Shown here piece after piece: positions 39,839-47,223 of a stretch of 58,029 nucleotides of DNA. The DNA lies in NCBI GenBank assembly GCA_038209365.1, contig JBBQXS010000028.1, forward strand, positions 1 to 58,029, written 5' to 3'. The translations under genes and the position numbers were made by a program. Source of the DNA: DASQHW01 sp038209365. GTDB taxonomy: Bacteria; Actinomycetota; Acidimicrobiia; IMCC26256; PALSA-610. Within the stretch, counting starts at the first letter, position 1. Every line of letters starts with the position of its first letter. The notes beneath the pieces were generated by a model that saw nothing but the letters and a program-made list of their open reading frames with translations, was not told where the DNA came from and ran no database searches.

Positions 39839-40600
39839 CTACTCCAACAGGTCGGGCTCTTCCACGGTGAGCATGTCGAAGAGCGGCTGGAAGCCGAACC
39901 ATCCCGCGTCGTGGCTGCCGACCTGCGAGGCGGTGAGCGCGGCCATGTCGGCGTCGATGTGGAGCGGAATACCCGCGGCCTCGGCCAGCAGCTGCGCATG
40001 ACACGTGCGATCCATCGCGAAGAACCAGAACGCGGCCTCGTCGACCGAATGGCCGACGGTCAACAGGCCGTGGTTGCGGAGGATCACCGCCTTGGAGTCG
40101 CCGAGCGCGGCCGCGATGCGTTTGGCCTCGTCGAGGTCGAGCACCACGCCGGTGTAGTCGTCGAACAACCGGTGATCACCGTAGAACGCGCAGGCGTCCT
40201 GTGTGATCGGATCGAGCAGACGGCCCAGCGTCGACCAGGCCTTGCCGTGGAGCGAATGGCTGTGGGCAGCCCCGACGACATCCGGACGCGCGGCATGAAG
40301 CTGCGAGTGGATCGCAAACGCGGCGCCGTTGACCGGCCGGTTGCCCTCGACGACCTTGCCGTTGTGGTCGACGAGGATGAGATCGGACACTCGGATCCGG
40401 GAGAAGTGCACACCGAACGGATTGACCCAGAAGTGGTCGAGGTGTTCGGGATCGCGTGCAGTGATGTGTCCGGCGACGCCCTCGTCGAAGCCGCAGCGTG
40501 CAAACAGCCGGAATGCGGCGGCGAGACGCTGCTTGCGGTGCAACCGCTCTTCTTCGGGCGACGCGAACGCGGGCTGACCGAACGCCTTGATGTCGGGCAC
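39839..40600 (-). CDS. Class II aldolase/adducin-family protein
   Basis: 253 aa from GTG 40600. Core: GHITARDPEHLDHFWVNPFG (start of the fold), VNGAAFAIHSQLHAARPDVV, zinc-type histidines in AAHSHSLHGKAW, and ILRNHGLLTVGHSVDEA with another His. Such enzymes cleave sugar phosphates or decarboxylate keto acids; the family also includes non-enzymatic adducin domains. Here the His set is complete, so an active lyase is likely; substrate unknown. Confidence 0.88.
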   Translation of the reverse strand: MPDIKAFGQPAFASPEEERLHRKQRLAAAFRLFARCGFDEGVAGHITARDPEHLDHFWVNPFGVHFSRIRVSDLILVDHNGKVVEGNRPVNGAAFAIHSQLHAARPDVVGAAHSHSLHGKAWSTLGRLLDPITQDACAFYGDHRLFDDYTGVVLDLDEAKRIAAALGDSKAVILRNHGLLTVGHSVDEAAFWFFAMDRTCHAQLLAEAAGIPLHIDADMAALTASQVGSHDAGWFGFQPLFDMLTVEEPDLLE

Positions 40601-40658
40601 TGCTGCACCCTTCGCTCTCGGTGAGACGACTCGTCGAAGAGGATACGCCTCGTGGGGC

Positions 40659-41282
40659 CTACCTCTTCCAGCCGTCGAAGTACGTGACCTCCTCGACGGG
40701 TCTGCGTTGTGCCGGCTTGAAGCCGTCCCCGGTCGTGTACGCAACCGGGATGAGCGCGGCCTGCGTGACCGTGTCGGGGATGCCGAGGAGCCGGCCTGCT
40801 TCCGCTTCGTGCGCGAGGTGCAACGTCGTGAACACCGAGCCGAGGCCGCGGCTGTGCAGCGCGAGCTGGAAGCTCCAGACCGCGGGAAGGATCGAGCCGT
40901 AGAACCCCGCGATCGCCTCGTTGGACGCGTGCTCGGGCAAACGATCGAGGATGCACGGGATCACGAGCACGGGCACCTCGTGCATACGGGCGGTCAGATA
41001 GCGCGACGAGTCGAGGACGCGGCTCGGACTCACGCCGGGGGCATTCATGTACGGGTCGGCGCGCTTGCGGTACAGCGCCGCGACGCCGGCCCGGAGATCG
41101 GGATCCTCCACCACGACCCAGCGCCAGCGTTGCGAGTTGCCGCCGGTCGGCGCCTGCACCGCGACGCGTAACGCTTCGAGCACGACCTCGCGCGGCACGG
41201 GCCGTTCGAGATCGAGGCGCTTGCGCACCGCGCGTGTCGTCGTCAGCAGGCGATCCGTCTCTTGCACGTCGAAGGTCGTCAC
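40659..41282 (-). CDS. Nitroreductase-family flavoprotein
   Basis: 207 aa from GTG 41282. FMN-binding start TTRAVRKRLDLERPV and VQAPTGGNSQRWRWVVVEDP, then PAVWSFQLALHSRGLGSVFT and LLGIPDTVTQAALIPVAYTTG, typical of NfsA/FRP-like enzymes that reduce nitro, quinone or enone groups with NAD(P)H. Physiological substrate unknown. Divergent from the two-component system with about 80 bases between starts. Confidence 0.88.
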   Translation of the reverse strand: MTTFDVQETDRLLTTTRAVRKRLDLERPVPREVVLEALRVAVQAPTGGNSQRWRWVVVEDPDLRAGVAALYRKRADPYMNAPGVSPSRVLDSSRYLTARMHEVPVLVIPCILDRLPEHASNEAIAGFYGSILPAVWSFQLALHSRGLGSVFTTLHLAHEAEAGRLLGIPDTVTQAALIPVAYTTGDGFKPAQRRPVEEVTYFDGWKR

Positions 41283-41364
41283 ACCCCGATCCTCTCACCG
41301 GCGCGCTCCACGGCGCTCGCCCGTTTCTTTCGAAGCTCTTACTCGGATGTGCGATGCTCCGAAC

Positions 41365-42048
41365 ATGGAATACGACCGCGTCTTGGTGGTCGAGGACGAC
41401 GCGCATGTGCGCGACGCCGTGGCACGGGCGTTGCGCTTCGAGGGCTATGACGTGCACACCGCGATCGACGGGAACGACGGGTTGCTTCGCTTCGAGGAGC
41501 TTGCTCCCGACGTAGTCGTCCTCGACGTGTTGATGCCCGGCACCGACGGGCTCGCGGTCTGCCGCATCCTGCGCGAGCGGGGCAACCACACACCTGTGCT
41601 GATGCTGACGGCCCGTCACGAGGTCTCCGACCGTGTGGCGGGCCTCGACGCCGGCGCCGACGACTATCTCGTGAAGCCGTTCGCGCTCGACGAGTTGCTC
41701 GCACGGTTGCGCGCGCTGTTGCGGCGGGCGAGCGTGACCGGTGGCGAGGAAGAGCTGCGCGTGGGTGACCTCGTGCTCGATCCACAGCGGCGACAGGCGT
41801 GGCGTGCGGATCGCGAGCTCGATCTCACGAAGACCGAGTTCGATCTCCTCGAGTTGTTGATGTTCAACGCCGGCATCGTTCTCAGCCGCGACACGATCTA
41901 CGAACGCATCTGGGGATACGACTTCGAGACGTCTTCGAAGTCGCTCGACGTCTACATCGGCTACATCCGGCGCAAGACCGAAGCGAACGGCGAGCCGCGG
42001 ATCGTGCACACGGTGCGCGGCGTCGGGTACACCGCCCGGGTGACATGA
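41365..42048 (+). CDS. OmpR-family response regulator
   Basis: 227 aa from ATG 41365. Receiver with acidic pair E10/D11, phosphoacceptor D54 in VVVLDVLMPGTDG and K104 in YLVKPFALDELL; C-terminal winged helix with TKTEFDLLELLMFNAG and SLDVYIGYIRRKTEA, ending VRGVGYTARV. Pattern closest to MprA/PrrA of actinobacteria. It overlaps the kinase gene by ATGA and is certainly its partner. An alternative assignment within the OmpR family is possible. Confidence 0.93.
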   Translation: MEYDRVLVVEDDAHVRDAVARALRFEGYDVHTAIDGNDGLLRFEELAPDVVVLDVLMPGTDGLAVCRILRERGNHTPVLMLTARHEVSDRVAGLDAGADDYLVKPFALDELLARLRALLRRASVTGGEEELRVGDLVLDPQRRQAWRADRELDLTKTEFDLLELLMFNAGIVLSRDTIYERIWGYDFETSSKSLDVYIGYIRRKTEANGEPRIVHTVRGVGYTARVT

Positions 42049-43376
42049 GCCTGCGCGTCCGCTTGCTGGCCATCGTCGCGATCACATTCGCGGTCGTCGT
42101 CGTGGGATGCGTCTACGCCGCGCACGTCAGCGCGAGCCACGAGCTGCGCGCCCAGACCGACCGGTTCCTGCTGCAACGCTCGCGGGACGGGCGCATACAA
42201 CAGGGCCTGGAGGGCCTCGGCAACTCCCGCGGCGGCCCGGCGCGACCCAATGAGCCGCCGCCGTTCGCCGAGCCCGACGCGTACGTGCAGCTGCTCGGTG
42301 CAGACGGCACGGTCAAGAAGCCCGCGGCCATACCGCTGCCCGTCGACGCACAGGATCGCAACATCGCGAGCAAGAACCAAGCGCCACGGTTCCGCACGGT
42401 CACGATCGACGGCACGCCCTACCGCATCCTCACGGTCAGCGTGCCGGGCGGCGCCGCCCAGATCGCACGCAGCGTGAAAGAGACCAACGACGTGCTCTCG
42501 TCGCTCGACATCCGGCTCTTGCTCATCGCGGTGATCGGCACCGGCGTCGCCGCGCTGCTGGCATGGATCATCGCCCGGCGCATCGTACGGCCTGTCGAGC
42601 AGCTGACGAGCGCGACGGAGCGCGTCGCGCAGACGCAGGACCTCGAGAGCGAGATCGAGCTGAGCCGGCGTGACGAGCTCGGCCGGCTCGCCATGAGCTT
42701 CAACACGATGCTCGTCGCGCTGCGCACTTCCCGTGCCCAGCAGCGGCGGTTGGTGATGGACGCGAGCCACGAGCTCCGCACTCCGCTCACCGCGTTGCGG
42801 ACGAATGTCGAAGTGTTGCAGCGCGCGTCGACAATGGACGACGCACAGCGGGCGCAAGTGCTCGACGCCGTCGATCTCGAGCTCTCGGAGCTCACCGAGC
42901 TGGTCACCGAGCTCGTCGATCTCGCCACGGACGCCCGCGCCGACGAGCCGCCGCAGCCCGCGGACCTCGGTGAGCTCACGGAGCGGGTCATCGCTCGGAT
43001 GCGACGACTTACCGGCCGCGAGATCACGCTGACCGTCGGGCCCGACGCAACGGTCAGTGTGCAAGCCGCGGCCATCGAACGCGCGCTGTCGAACCTGATC
43101 GACAACGCCTGCAAGTTCAGTGGCGCCGGGACACCTATCGACGTCACCGTCGCCGGCTCTCAGGTCGAGGTGGCAGACCGCGGGCCGGGCATCGCGCCGT
43201 CCGATCGTGATCACGTCTTCGACCGCTTCTACCGCGCGCCCGCGGCGCGCACGATGCCGGGCTCGGGGCTCGGGCTGTCGATCGTGAAGCAGATTGCCGA
43301 TCGGCACGGCGCCAGCGTCGAGATCCTTCCGCGCGTCGGGGGCGGAAGCGTCGTACGGCTCACGCTCCCGGCGTGA
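42045..43376 (+). CDS. Sensor histidine kinase
   Basis: 443 aa from ATG 42045. Membrane helix 1 (about 6-27), extracytoplasmic domain of about 125 residues, membrane helix 2 (about 158-180), HAMP, dimerisation helix with H242 in MDASHELRTPLTALRTN, and the ATPase domain: N box NLIDNACKFS, VADRGPGIA, FDRFYRAP, GSGLGLSIVKQIADRHG. Resembles MprB/PrrB kinases of actinobacteria. Signal unknown. The end overlaps the convergent GT39 gene by 17 bases. Confidence 0.92.
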   Translation: MSLRVRLLAIVAITFAVVVVGCVYAAHVSASHELRAQTDRFLLQRSRDGRIQQGLEGLGNSRGGPARPNEPPPFAEPDAYVQLLGADGTVKKPAAIPLPVDAQDRNIASKNQAPRFRTVTIDGTPYRILTVSVPGGAAQIARSVKETNDVLSSLDIRLLLIAVIGTGVAALLAWIIARRIVRPVEQLTSATERVAQTQDLESEIELSRRDELGRLAMSFNTMLVALRTSRAQQRRLVMDASHELRTPLTALRTNVEVLQRASTMDDAQRAQVLDAVDLELSELTELVTELVDLATDARADEPPQPADLGELTERVIARMRRLTGREITLTVGPDATVSVQAAAIERALSNLIDNACKFSGAGTPIDVTVAGSQVEVADRGPGIAPSDRDHVFDRFYRAPAARTMPGSGLGLSIVKQIADRHGASVEILPRVGGGSVVRLTLPA

Positions 43377-45441
43377 GGTCGTAGACGGTCACGCCGCCGA
43401 CGGTTTGCGCCGTGAAGTTGCTCGCGACCCACTGCGCGATCGCGCTGGTGCTCGACGAGCTCTGCGGACCACCGCCGAAGCCGCCGCCCGGTCCACCGCC
43501 GCCACCGATGAAGAAGTGGATCTTGTGCCCCGCGACGTACTGCTGGAACTGCGCGAGCGTCGGTGACGGGTCGGTGCCGTTGAATCCGCCGATCGCCATC
43601 ACGGGGTCACCGGTCGCGAGCTGGTAGCCGGCCGCGTTGTTCGCGCCGGCCGTCGCCGCGACCCAGGTGTACGAGCTCGCGCCTTGCTCGAGCAGCGCGG
43701 TGATCTCGGCCGAAGGGGCCGAGCCGTTCAACACGCCGCCCAGTCCGCCGCGGGCCGCGCCACCACCGGTCCGCCCGCCGGGGTTGCCGACCGACGGCGG
43801 CGCGCCGTTGCCGAACGACGGTGGCGCGCCGTTGCCGAACGACGGCGGCGCGCCGTTGCCGGGCTGGAACTGGCCGCCACGGAACCCGCCACCGGCGAAG
43901 TTGCGCGGCCCGCCGCCGGCGCCCGCGGGACCGTTCGCACCGACCGGGCCTGCCGCGGGAATCGCGCCGGCGTGGGCCGTGGTGACCGTCGACAACGTGT
44001 ATGCGGCCGGTCCGGCGAGCGCAACGAGCAACGCGCTCGCCGCGAGCACACCCGCGGCCCTGCGCAGCAGGGTCGTCGAGCTCACGACGAGCAATGCAGT
44101 GACGGCGATCCCGACGACGACTACCGCGCTGCGCAGCGCCGGATGCCACGTCGGGGTGCGATCGAGCAATGCGTACGACCACCACACCGTTGTCCCGAGC
44201 GCGACGGCGAGCACGGCACGGGCCGCCGGATGCCGCCGACCGTTCCACAGTCGGGTCGCGCCGATCCCGAGAATGGCGCCGATCGCGGGCGCGAGCGCGA
44301 CCGTGTAGTACGGGTGGATGATCCCCTGACCCAGGCTGAACGCCGCGCCGGTGATCAGCAACCAACCGCCCCACAACAACAGTGCGGCACGGGTGCGGTC
44401 GGTGCGCGGCATGCGCATCGTGAACGCGAGCCCGGCGAGGAGCACGATCAACGCCGCGGGCAACAGCCACGATGCTTGGGTGCCGAACTGTGCGTTGAAC
44501 ATTCGCGTCAGGCCGGTGGGTCCCCAGCGGCCCGTTGTCCCCTGCGCGCCGCCGCCCACGCTGCCGGTCTCGTTCCCGGTCAGCCGCCCGAAGCCGTTGT
44601 ACCCGAAGATCACGTTCCAGAGGCTGTTGTTCTGCGAACCGCCGATGTACGGGCGGGAGCCCGCCGGCCAGAGCTGGACGATCGCGATCCACCAGCCGGC
44701 CGATACGAGCAACGCGGCCCCGCCCGCGGCGAGCTGCCAGATGCGGCGGCCGAGCTGGGGCGGCCCCGCGAGGAGATACACGAGCGCGAAGACCGGCACG
44801 ACGATGAGCGCCTGCAGCATCTTGGCGAGAAAGCCGAACCCCACGCACGAGAACGCGAGCATCAACCACATGGTGCTCCCGCGTTCGAGCGCACGCGTCA
44901 GCGCGTAGGCACCTGCGACCAGCAACAGCACCAACAGCGCGTCGGGATTGTTGAACCGGAACATCAATGCCGCGACCGGTGTCAACGCCATCACCGCGCC
45001 CGCGATCAGCGCCGCACCGGCACCGAACCACCGCCTGACGGTCGCGTACAGCACACCTACCGCGGCAACGCCTTCGAGGGCTTGGGGCACGAGGATGCTC
45101 CACGCGTTGACCCCGAAGACGCGCGCGAACGCGTCCATCACCCACAACGCCGCCGGCGATTTGTCGACGGTGATCGAGTTCCCGGCATCGAGCGAGCCGA
45201 AGAAGAAGGCCTTCCAGCTCTTCGTCGAGGCCTGGACCGCCATCGAGTAGTAGGAGTTCGCCCACCCCGACGATCCGAGCCCCCACAGATACAGCGCGCC
45301 GGTCGCCGCGAGCAATGCGATGAGCGCAGGCCGCTCCCATCTCGCCCGTTCCTCCCGGGGAACATGCGTCGCTTCCGCGCTCGGGGGCGGGGAAGCCGGC
45401 GGATATTCGTATGGGGGGTTGGGGGTCGTCGTGGCGGTCAC
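43360..45441 (-). CDS. GT39-family membrane glycosyltransferase (PMT/ArnT-like)
   Basis: 693 aa from GTG 45441, overlapping the GT2 stop (GTGA). About 11-12 membrane helices; the first loop has WANSYYSMAVQASTKSW, then SITVDKSPAALWVMDAFARV (the acidic and Lys residues of GT-C enzymes) and RFNNPDALLVLLLVAGAYAL. A C-terminal extracellular part starts with a Gly/Pro/Asn-rich linker containing three NGAPPSFG-like repeats, followed by a folded domain, SAEITALLEQGASSYTWVAA. It should use a polyprenyl-phosphate sugar made by the adjacent GT2 enzyme to glycosylate a cell-surface acceptor, as in YkcB/YkcC-type pairs. Confidence 0.88.
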   Translation of the reverse strand: MTATTTPNPPYEYPPASPPPSAEATHVPREERARWERPALIALLAATGALYLWGLGSSGWANSYYSMAVQASTKSWKAFFFGSLDAGNSITVDKSPAALWVMDAFARVFGVNAWSILVPQALEGVAAVGVLYATVRRWFGAGAALIAGAVMALTPVAALMFRFNNPDALLVLLLVAGAYALTRALERGSTMWLMLAFSCVGFGFLAKMLQALIVVPVFALVYLLAGPPQLGRRIWQLAAGGAALLVSAGWWIAIVQLWPAGSRPYIGGSQNNSLWNVIFGYNGFGRLTGNETGSVGGGAQGTTGRWGPTGLTRMFNAQFGTQASWLLPAALIVLLAGLAFTMRMPRTDRTRAALLLWGGWLLITGAAFSLGQGIIHPYYTVALAPAIGAILGIGATRLWNGRRHPAARAVLAVALGTTVWWSYALLDRTPTWHPALRSAVVVVGIAVTALLVVSSTTLLRRAAGVLAASALLVALAGPAAYTLSTVTTAHAGAIPAAGPVGANGPAGAGGGPRNFAGGGFRGGQFQPGNGAPPSFGNGAPPSFGNGAPPSVGNPGGRTGGGAARGGLGGVLNGSAPSAEITALLEQGASSYTWVAATAGANNAAGYQLATGDPVMAIGGFNGTDPSPTLAQFQQYVAGHKIHFFIGGGGGPGGGFGGGPQSSSSTSAIAQWVASNFTAQTVGGVTVYDLTPGA
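43792..43860. repeat. 24-base tandem repeat inside the GT39 gene
   Basis: GACGGCGGCGCGCCGTTGCC and its continuation GAAC recur three times with period 24 (last copy partial), encoding successive NGAPPSFG octapeptides in the extracellular linker. Copies are nearly identical, indicating recent slippage. Confidence 0.85.
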
Positions 45442-46349
45442 CGTGCGCTCCTTTGCGACACGAGATCGCGAACACCGTGGCGGGCGACCGCGCCCAGCTC
45501 GATCCGCCCGCGTCCCGACAAGAATCTCTTCGCCATGCGCGCCGATCCCGCGAGGTCGCCGAGCGCGGTGCGGATGACACGTACGCGACTGTCGGCGTCC
45601 TCGACCCAGTCCACCGGGACCTCGTGGATCCGTAATCCGTTGTGCTGGGCGAGCAGCAGCAGCTCGGTGTCGAAGAACCAGCCGTCGTCCGCGATCTGCG
45701 GGAGGAGCACGCGTGCCACGTCGGCGCGCACCGCCTTGAAGCCACACTGGGCGTCTCGAACCTTGGTCGCGAACGCGACGCGCAGCATCAGGTTGTAGGC
45801 GCGCGAGATCAGCTCTCGTTTCGGGCGTCTGGCGACCGAGGCGCCCGCCGCAAGCCGCGAGCCGATCGCGAGATCAGAGTGTCCCGACACGAGCGGGGCT
45901 ACCAACGGGAGCAGCGCGTCCAGATCGGTCGACAGGTCGACATCCATGTACGCGACGATCTGCGCGTCGCTGGCACTCCATGCCTCGCGCAACGCGCCAC
46001 CGCGACCCTTCTCGTCGAGATGGATCGCACCGACCCTGGCGAAGTCGCGGGCCACCGCGGCCGCCTCGAACCATGTCCCGTCCGCCGAGCCGTTGTCGAC
46101 GATCGTGATGCGCCACGAGAACGGAAAACTGCTCGTCAGGTACGCATGCAACCGGCGCACGCTGGCGCGCAGCACAGCGGACTCGTTGTACACCGGCAGC
46201 ACCACGTCGACGACGGGGGGTCGGACCGGTTCCCCGTGCTCGAACCCCTCGCGCTCGAACCCCTCGTGCCCGAACCCTTCGTGCTCGGGCCCTTCGTGCT
46301 CGGGCCCTTCGTGCTCGGGCCAATGCAACGGCGCGCTCGTCTCGGTCAT
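45438..46349 (-). CDS. GT2 polyprenyl-phosphate sugar synthase (Dpm1/YkcC-like)
   Basis: 303 aa from ATG 46349. Residues 1-35 are an acidic, repetitive leader of PEHEG-like pentapeptides. The GT-A domain follows: VDVVLPVYNESAVLRASV, ITIVDNGSADGTW, DEKGRGGALREAW, and the DxD motif in YMDVDLSTDLDALLPLV; then GSRLAAGASV and RDAQCGFKAVRADVARVLLP. No membrane helix is apparent, so it resembles the short Dpm1 class. It transfers a hexose from a nucleotide sugar to polyprenyl phosphate for the GT39 protein next in the operon. Confidence 0.9.
   Translation of the reverse strand: MTETSAPLHWPEHEGPEHEGPEHEGFGHEGFEREGFEHGEPVRPPVVDVVLPVYNESAVLRASVRRLHAYLTSSFPFSWRITIVDNGSADGTWFEAAAVARDFARVGAIHLDEKGRGGALREAWSASDAQIVAYMDVDLSTDLDALLPLVAPLVSGHSDLAIGSRLAAGASVARRPKRELISRAYNLMLRVAFATKVRDAQCGFKAVRADVARVLLPQIADDGWFFDTELLLLAQHNGLRIHEVPVDWVEDADSRVRVIRTALGDLAGSARMAKRFLSGRGRIELGAVARHGVRDLVSQRSAR
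46236..46319. repeat. 15-base tandem repeat coding for PEHEG pentapeptides
   Basis: CCCTTCGTGCTCGGG is repeated exactly at 46275, 46290 and 46305, with two or three decayed copies before it. On the minus strand it encodes the N-terminal leader of the GT2 enzyme. The unit is a multiple of three, so copy number can change without frameshift. Confidence 0.9.
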
Positions 46350-46472
46350 GACCCCGAGATTCGCGGCCGAGGTTGGGGCCGGCGTCGGGAACGAGTAAGA
46401 AGCGCTGAAGAAGGCCTCCCGCCCGACGCCTTCTCTCAGCCGACTCACAAGCACAGGCCCGAGGGTGCGCCA

Positions 46473-47171
46473 ATGGCATCGTCCAGATCACGCAAGTGGT
46501 TGTGGTTCCTCGCCGGCGCGATCGCGCTGATCGCGGTCGCAGTGGTGGCGGTCCCGTTCGTCTACATCCACTTCATCGAGGCCGACCCTGCACCGCGCCT
46601 CACGCTCTCCACTCCGTCCTCGACCGAGGTCGCGGGCGGCACCCGAGTCGCGCTGGCAGGCACGTGGCGTGCCGGCAGCGGCTCGAAGGCGCAATACCGG
46701 GTGAACGAGGTGCTCTTCGGTCAGAACAACACCGCGACCGGATCCACGTCCGACGTCACCGGCACCGTGACGATCGCGGGCACGACCGTCACGGCGACCG
46801 ACATCACCGTCGACCTCACGACCGTGAAGAGTGACGAGGACCGGCGAGACTCCCAATTCCAGGGGCGCATCATGAACACCGCGAAGTTTCCGCACGCGAC
46901 GTTCAAGCTCACCCAACCGATCGCGCTCGGAGCCGACCCAAAGGACGGGACCCCGATCACCGTCCCGGCGACCGGTGATCTGACGTTGCACGGAGCGACC
47001 AGGACCGTCACCGTCAACCTCAAGGCGCAGCGCACCGGCAACTCGATCGAGGTGCAGGGAACCATCCCGATCGTCTTCGCGGACTACCAGATCCCCAACC
47101 CGAGCTTCGCGTCGATCACCACCGAGGACCACGGGGAGCTCGAGGTCCTGCTCGAGCTCTCACGCGCCTGA
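46473..47171 (+). CDS. YceI-family lipid-binding protein, membrane anchored
   Basis: 232 aa from ATG 46473, behind GAGGG. N-terminal membrane anchor (WLWFLAGAIALIAVAVVAVP), then the YceI lipocalin-like barrel: GTWRAGSGSKAQYRVNEVLF, ITVDLTTVKSDEDRRDSQFQ, NTAKFPHATFKLTQP, GDLTLHGATRTVTVNL. YceI proteins bind isoprenoid-type lipids in a hydrophobic channel. Divergent from the Dpm1/GT39 pair with about 120 bases between; a link to polyprenyl lipids is possible but unproven. Confidence 0.9.
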   Translation: MASSRSRKWLWFLAGAIALIAVAVVAVPFVYIHFIEADPAPRLTLSTPSSTEVAGGTRVALAGTWRAGSGSKAQYRVNEVLFGQNNTATGSTSDVTGTVTIAGTTVTATDITVDLTTVKSDEDRRDSQFQGRIMNTAKFPHATFKLTQPIALGADPKDGTPITVPATGDLTLHGATRTVTVNLKAQRTGNSIEVQGTIPIVFADYQIPNPSFASITTEDHGELEVLLELSRA

Positions 47172-47223
47172 TCCCCACCGAGGCGTGCACGGGACCCGTC
47201 CCGGCACCGGCTTCAATGGACGC

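Noticed and set aside
43684..45798. A 704-codon open frame on the plus strand opposite the GT39 gene
   Set aside because: Low-complexity Arg/Gly/Ala text antisense to a certain membrane glycosyltransferase. The same applies to the 664-codon frame opposite putA (47959-49953) and to the 726-codon frame at 51745-53925, which overlaps rocD and the ABC gene.
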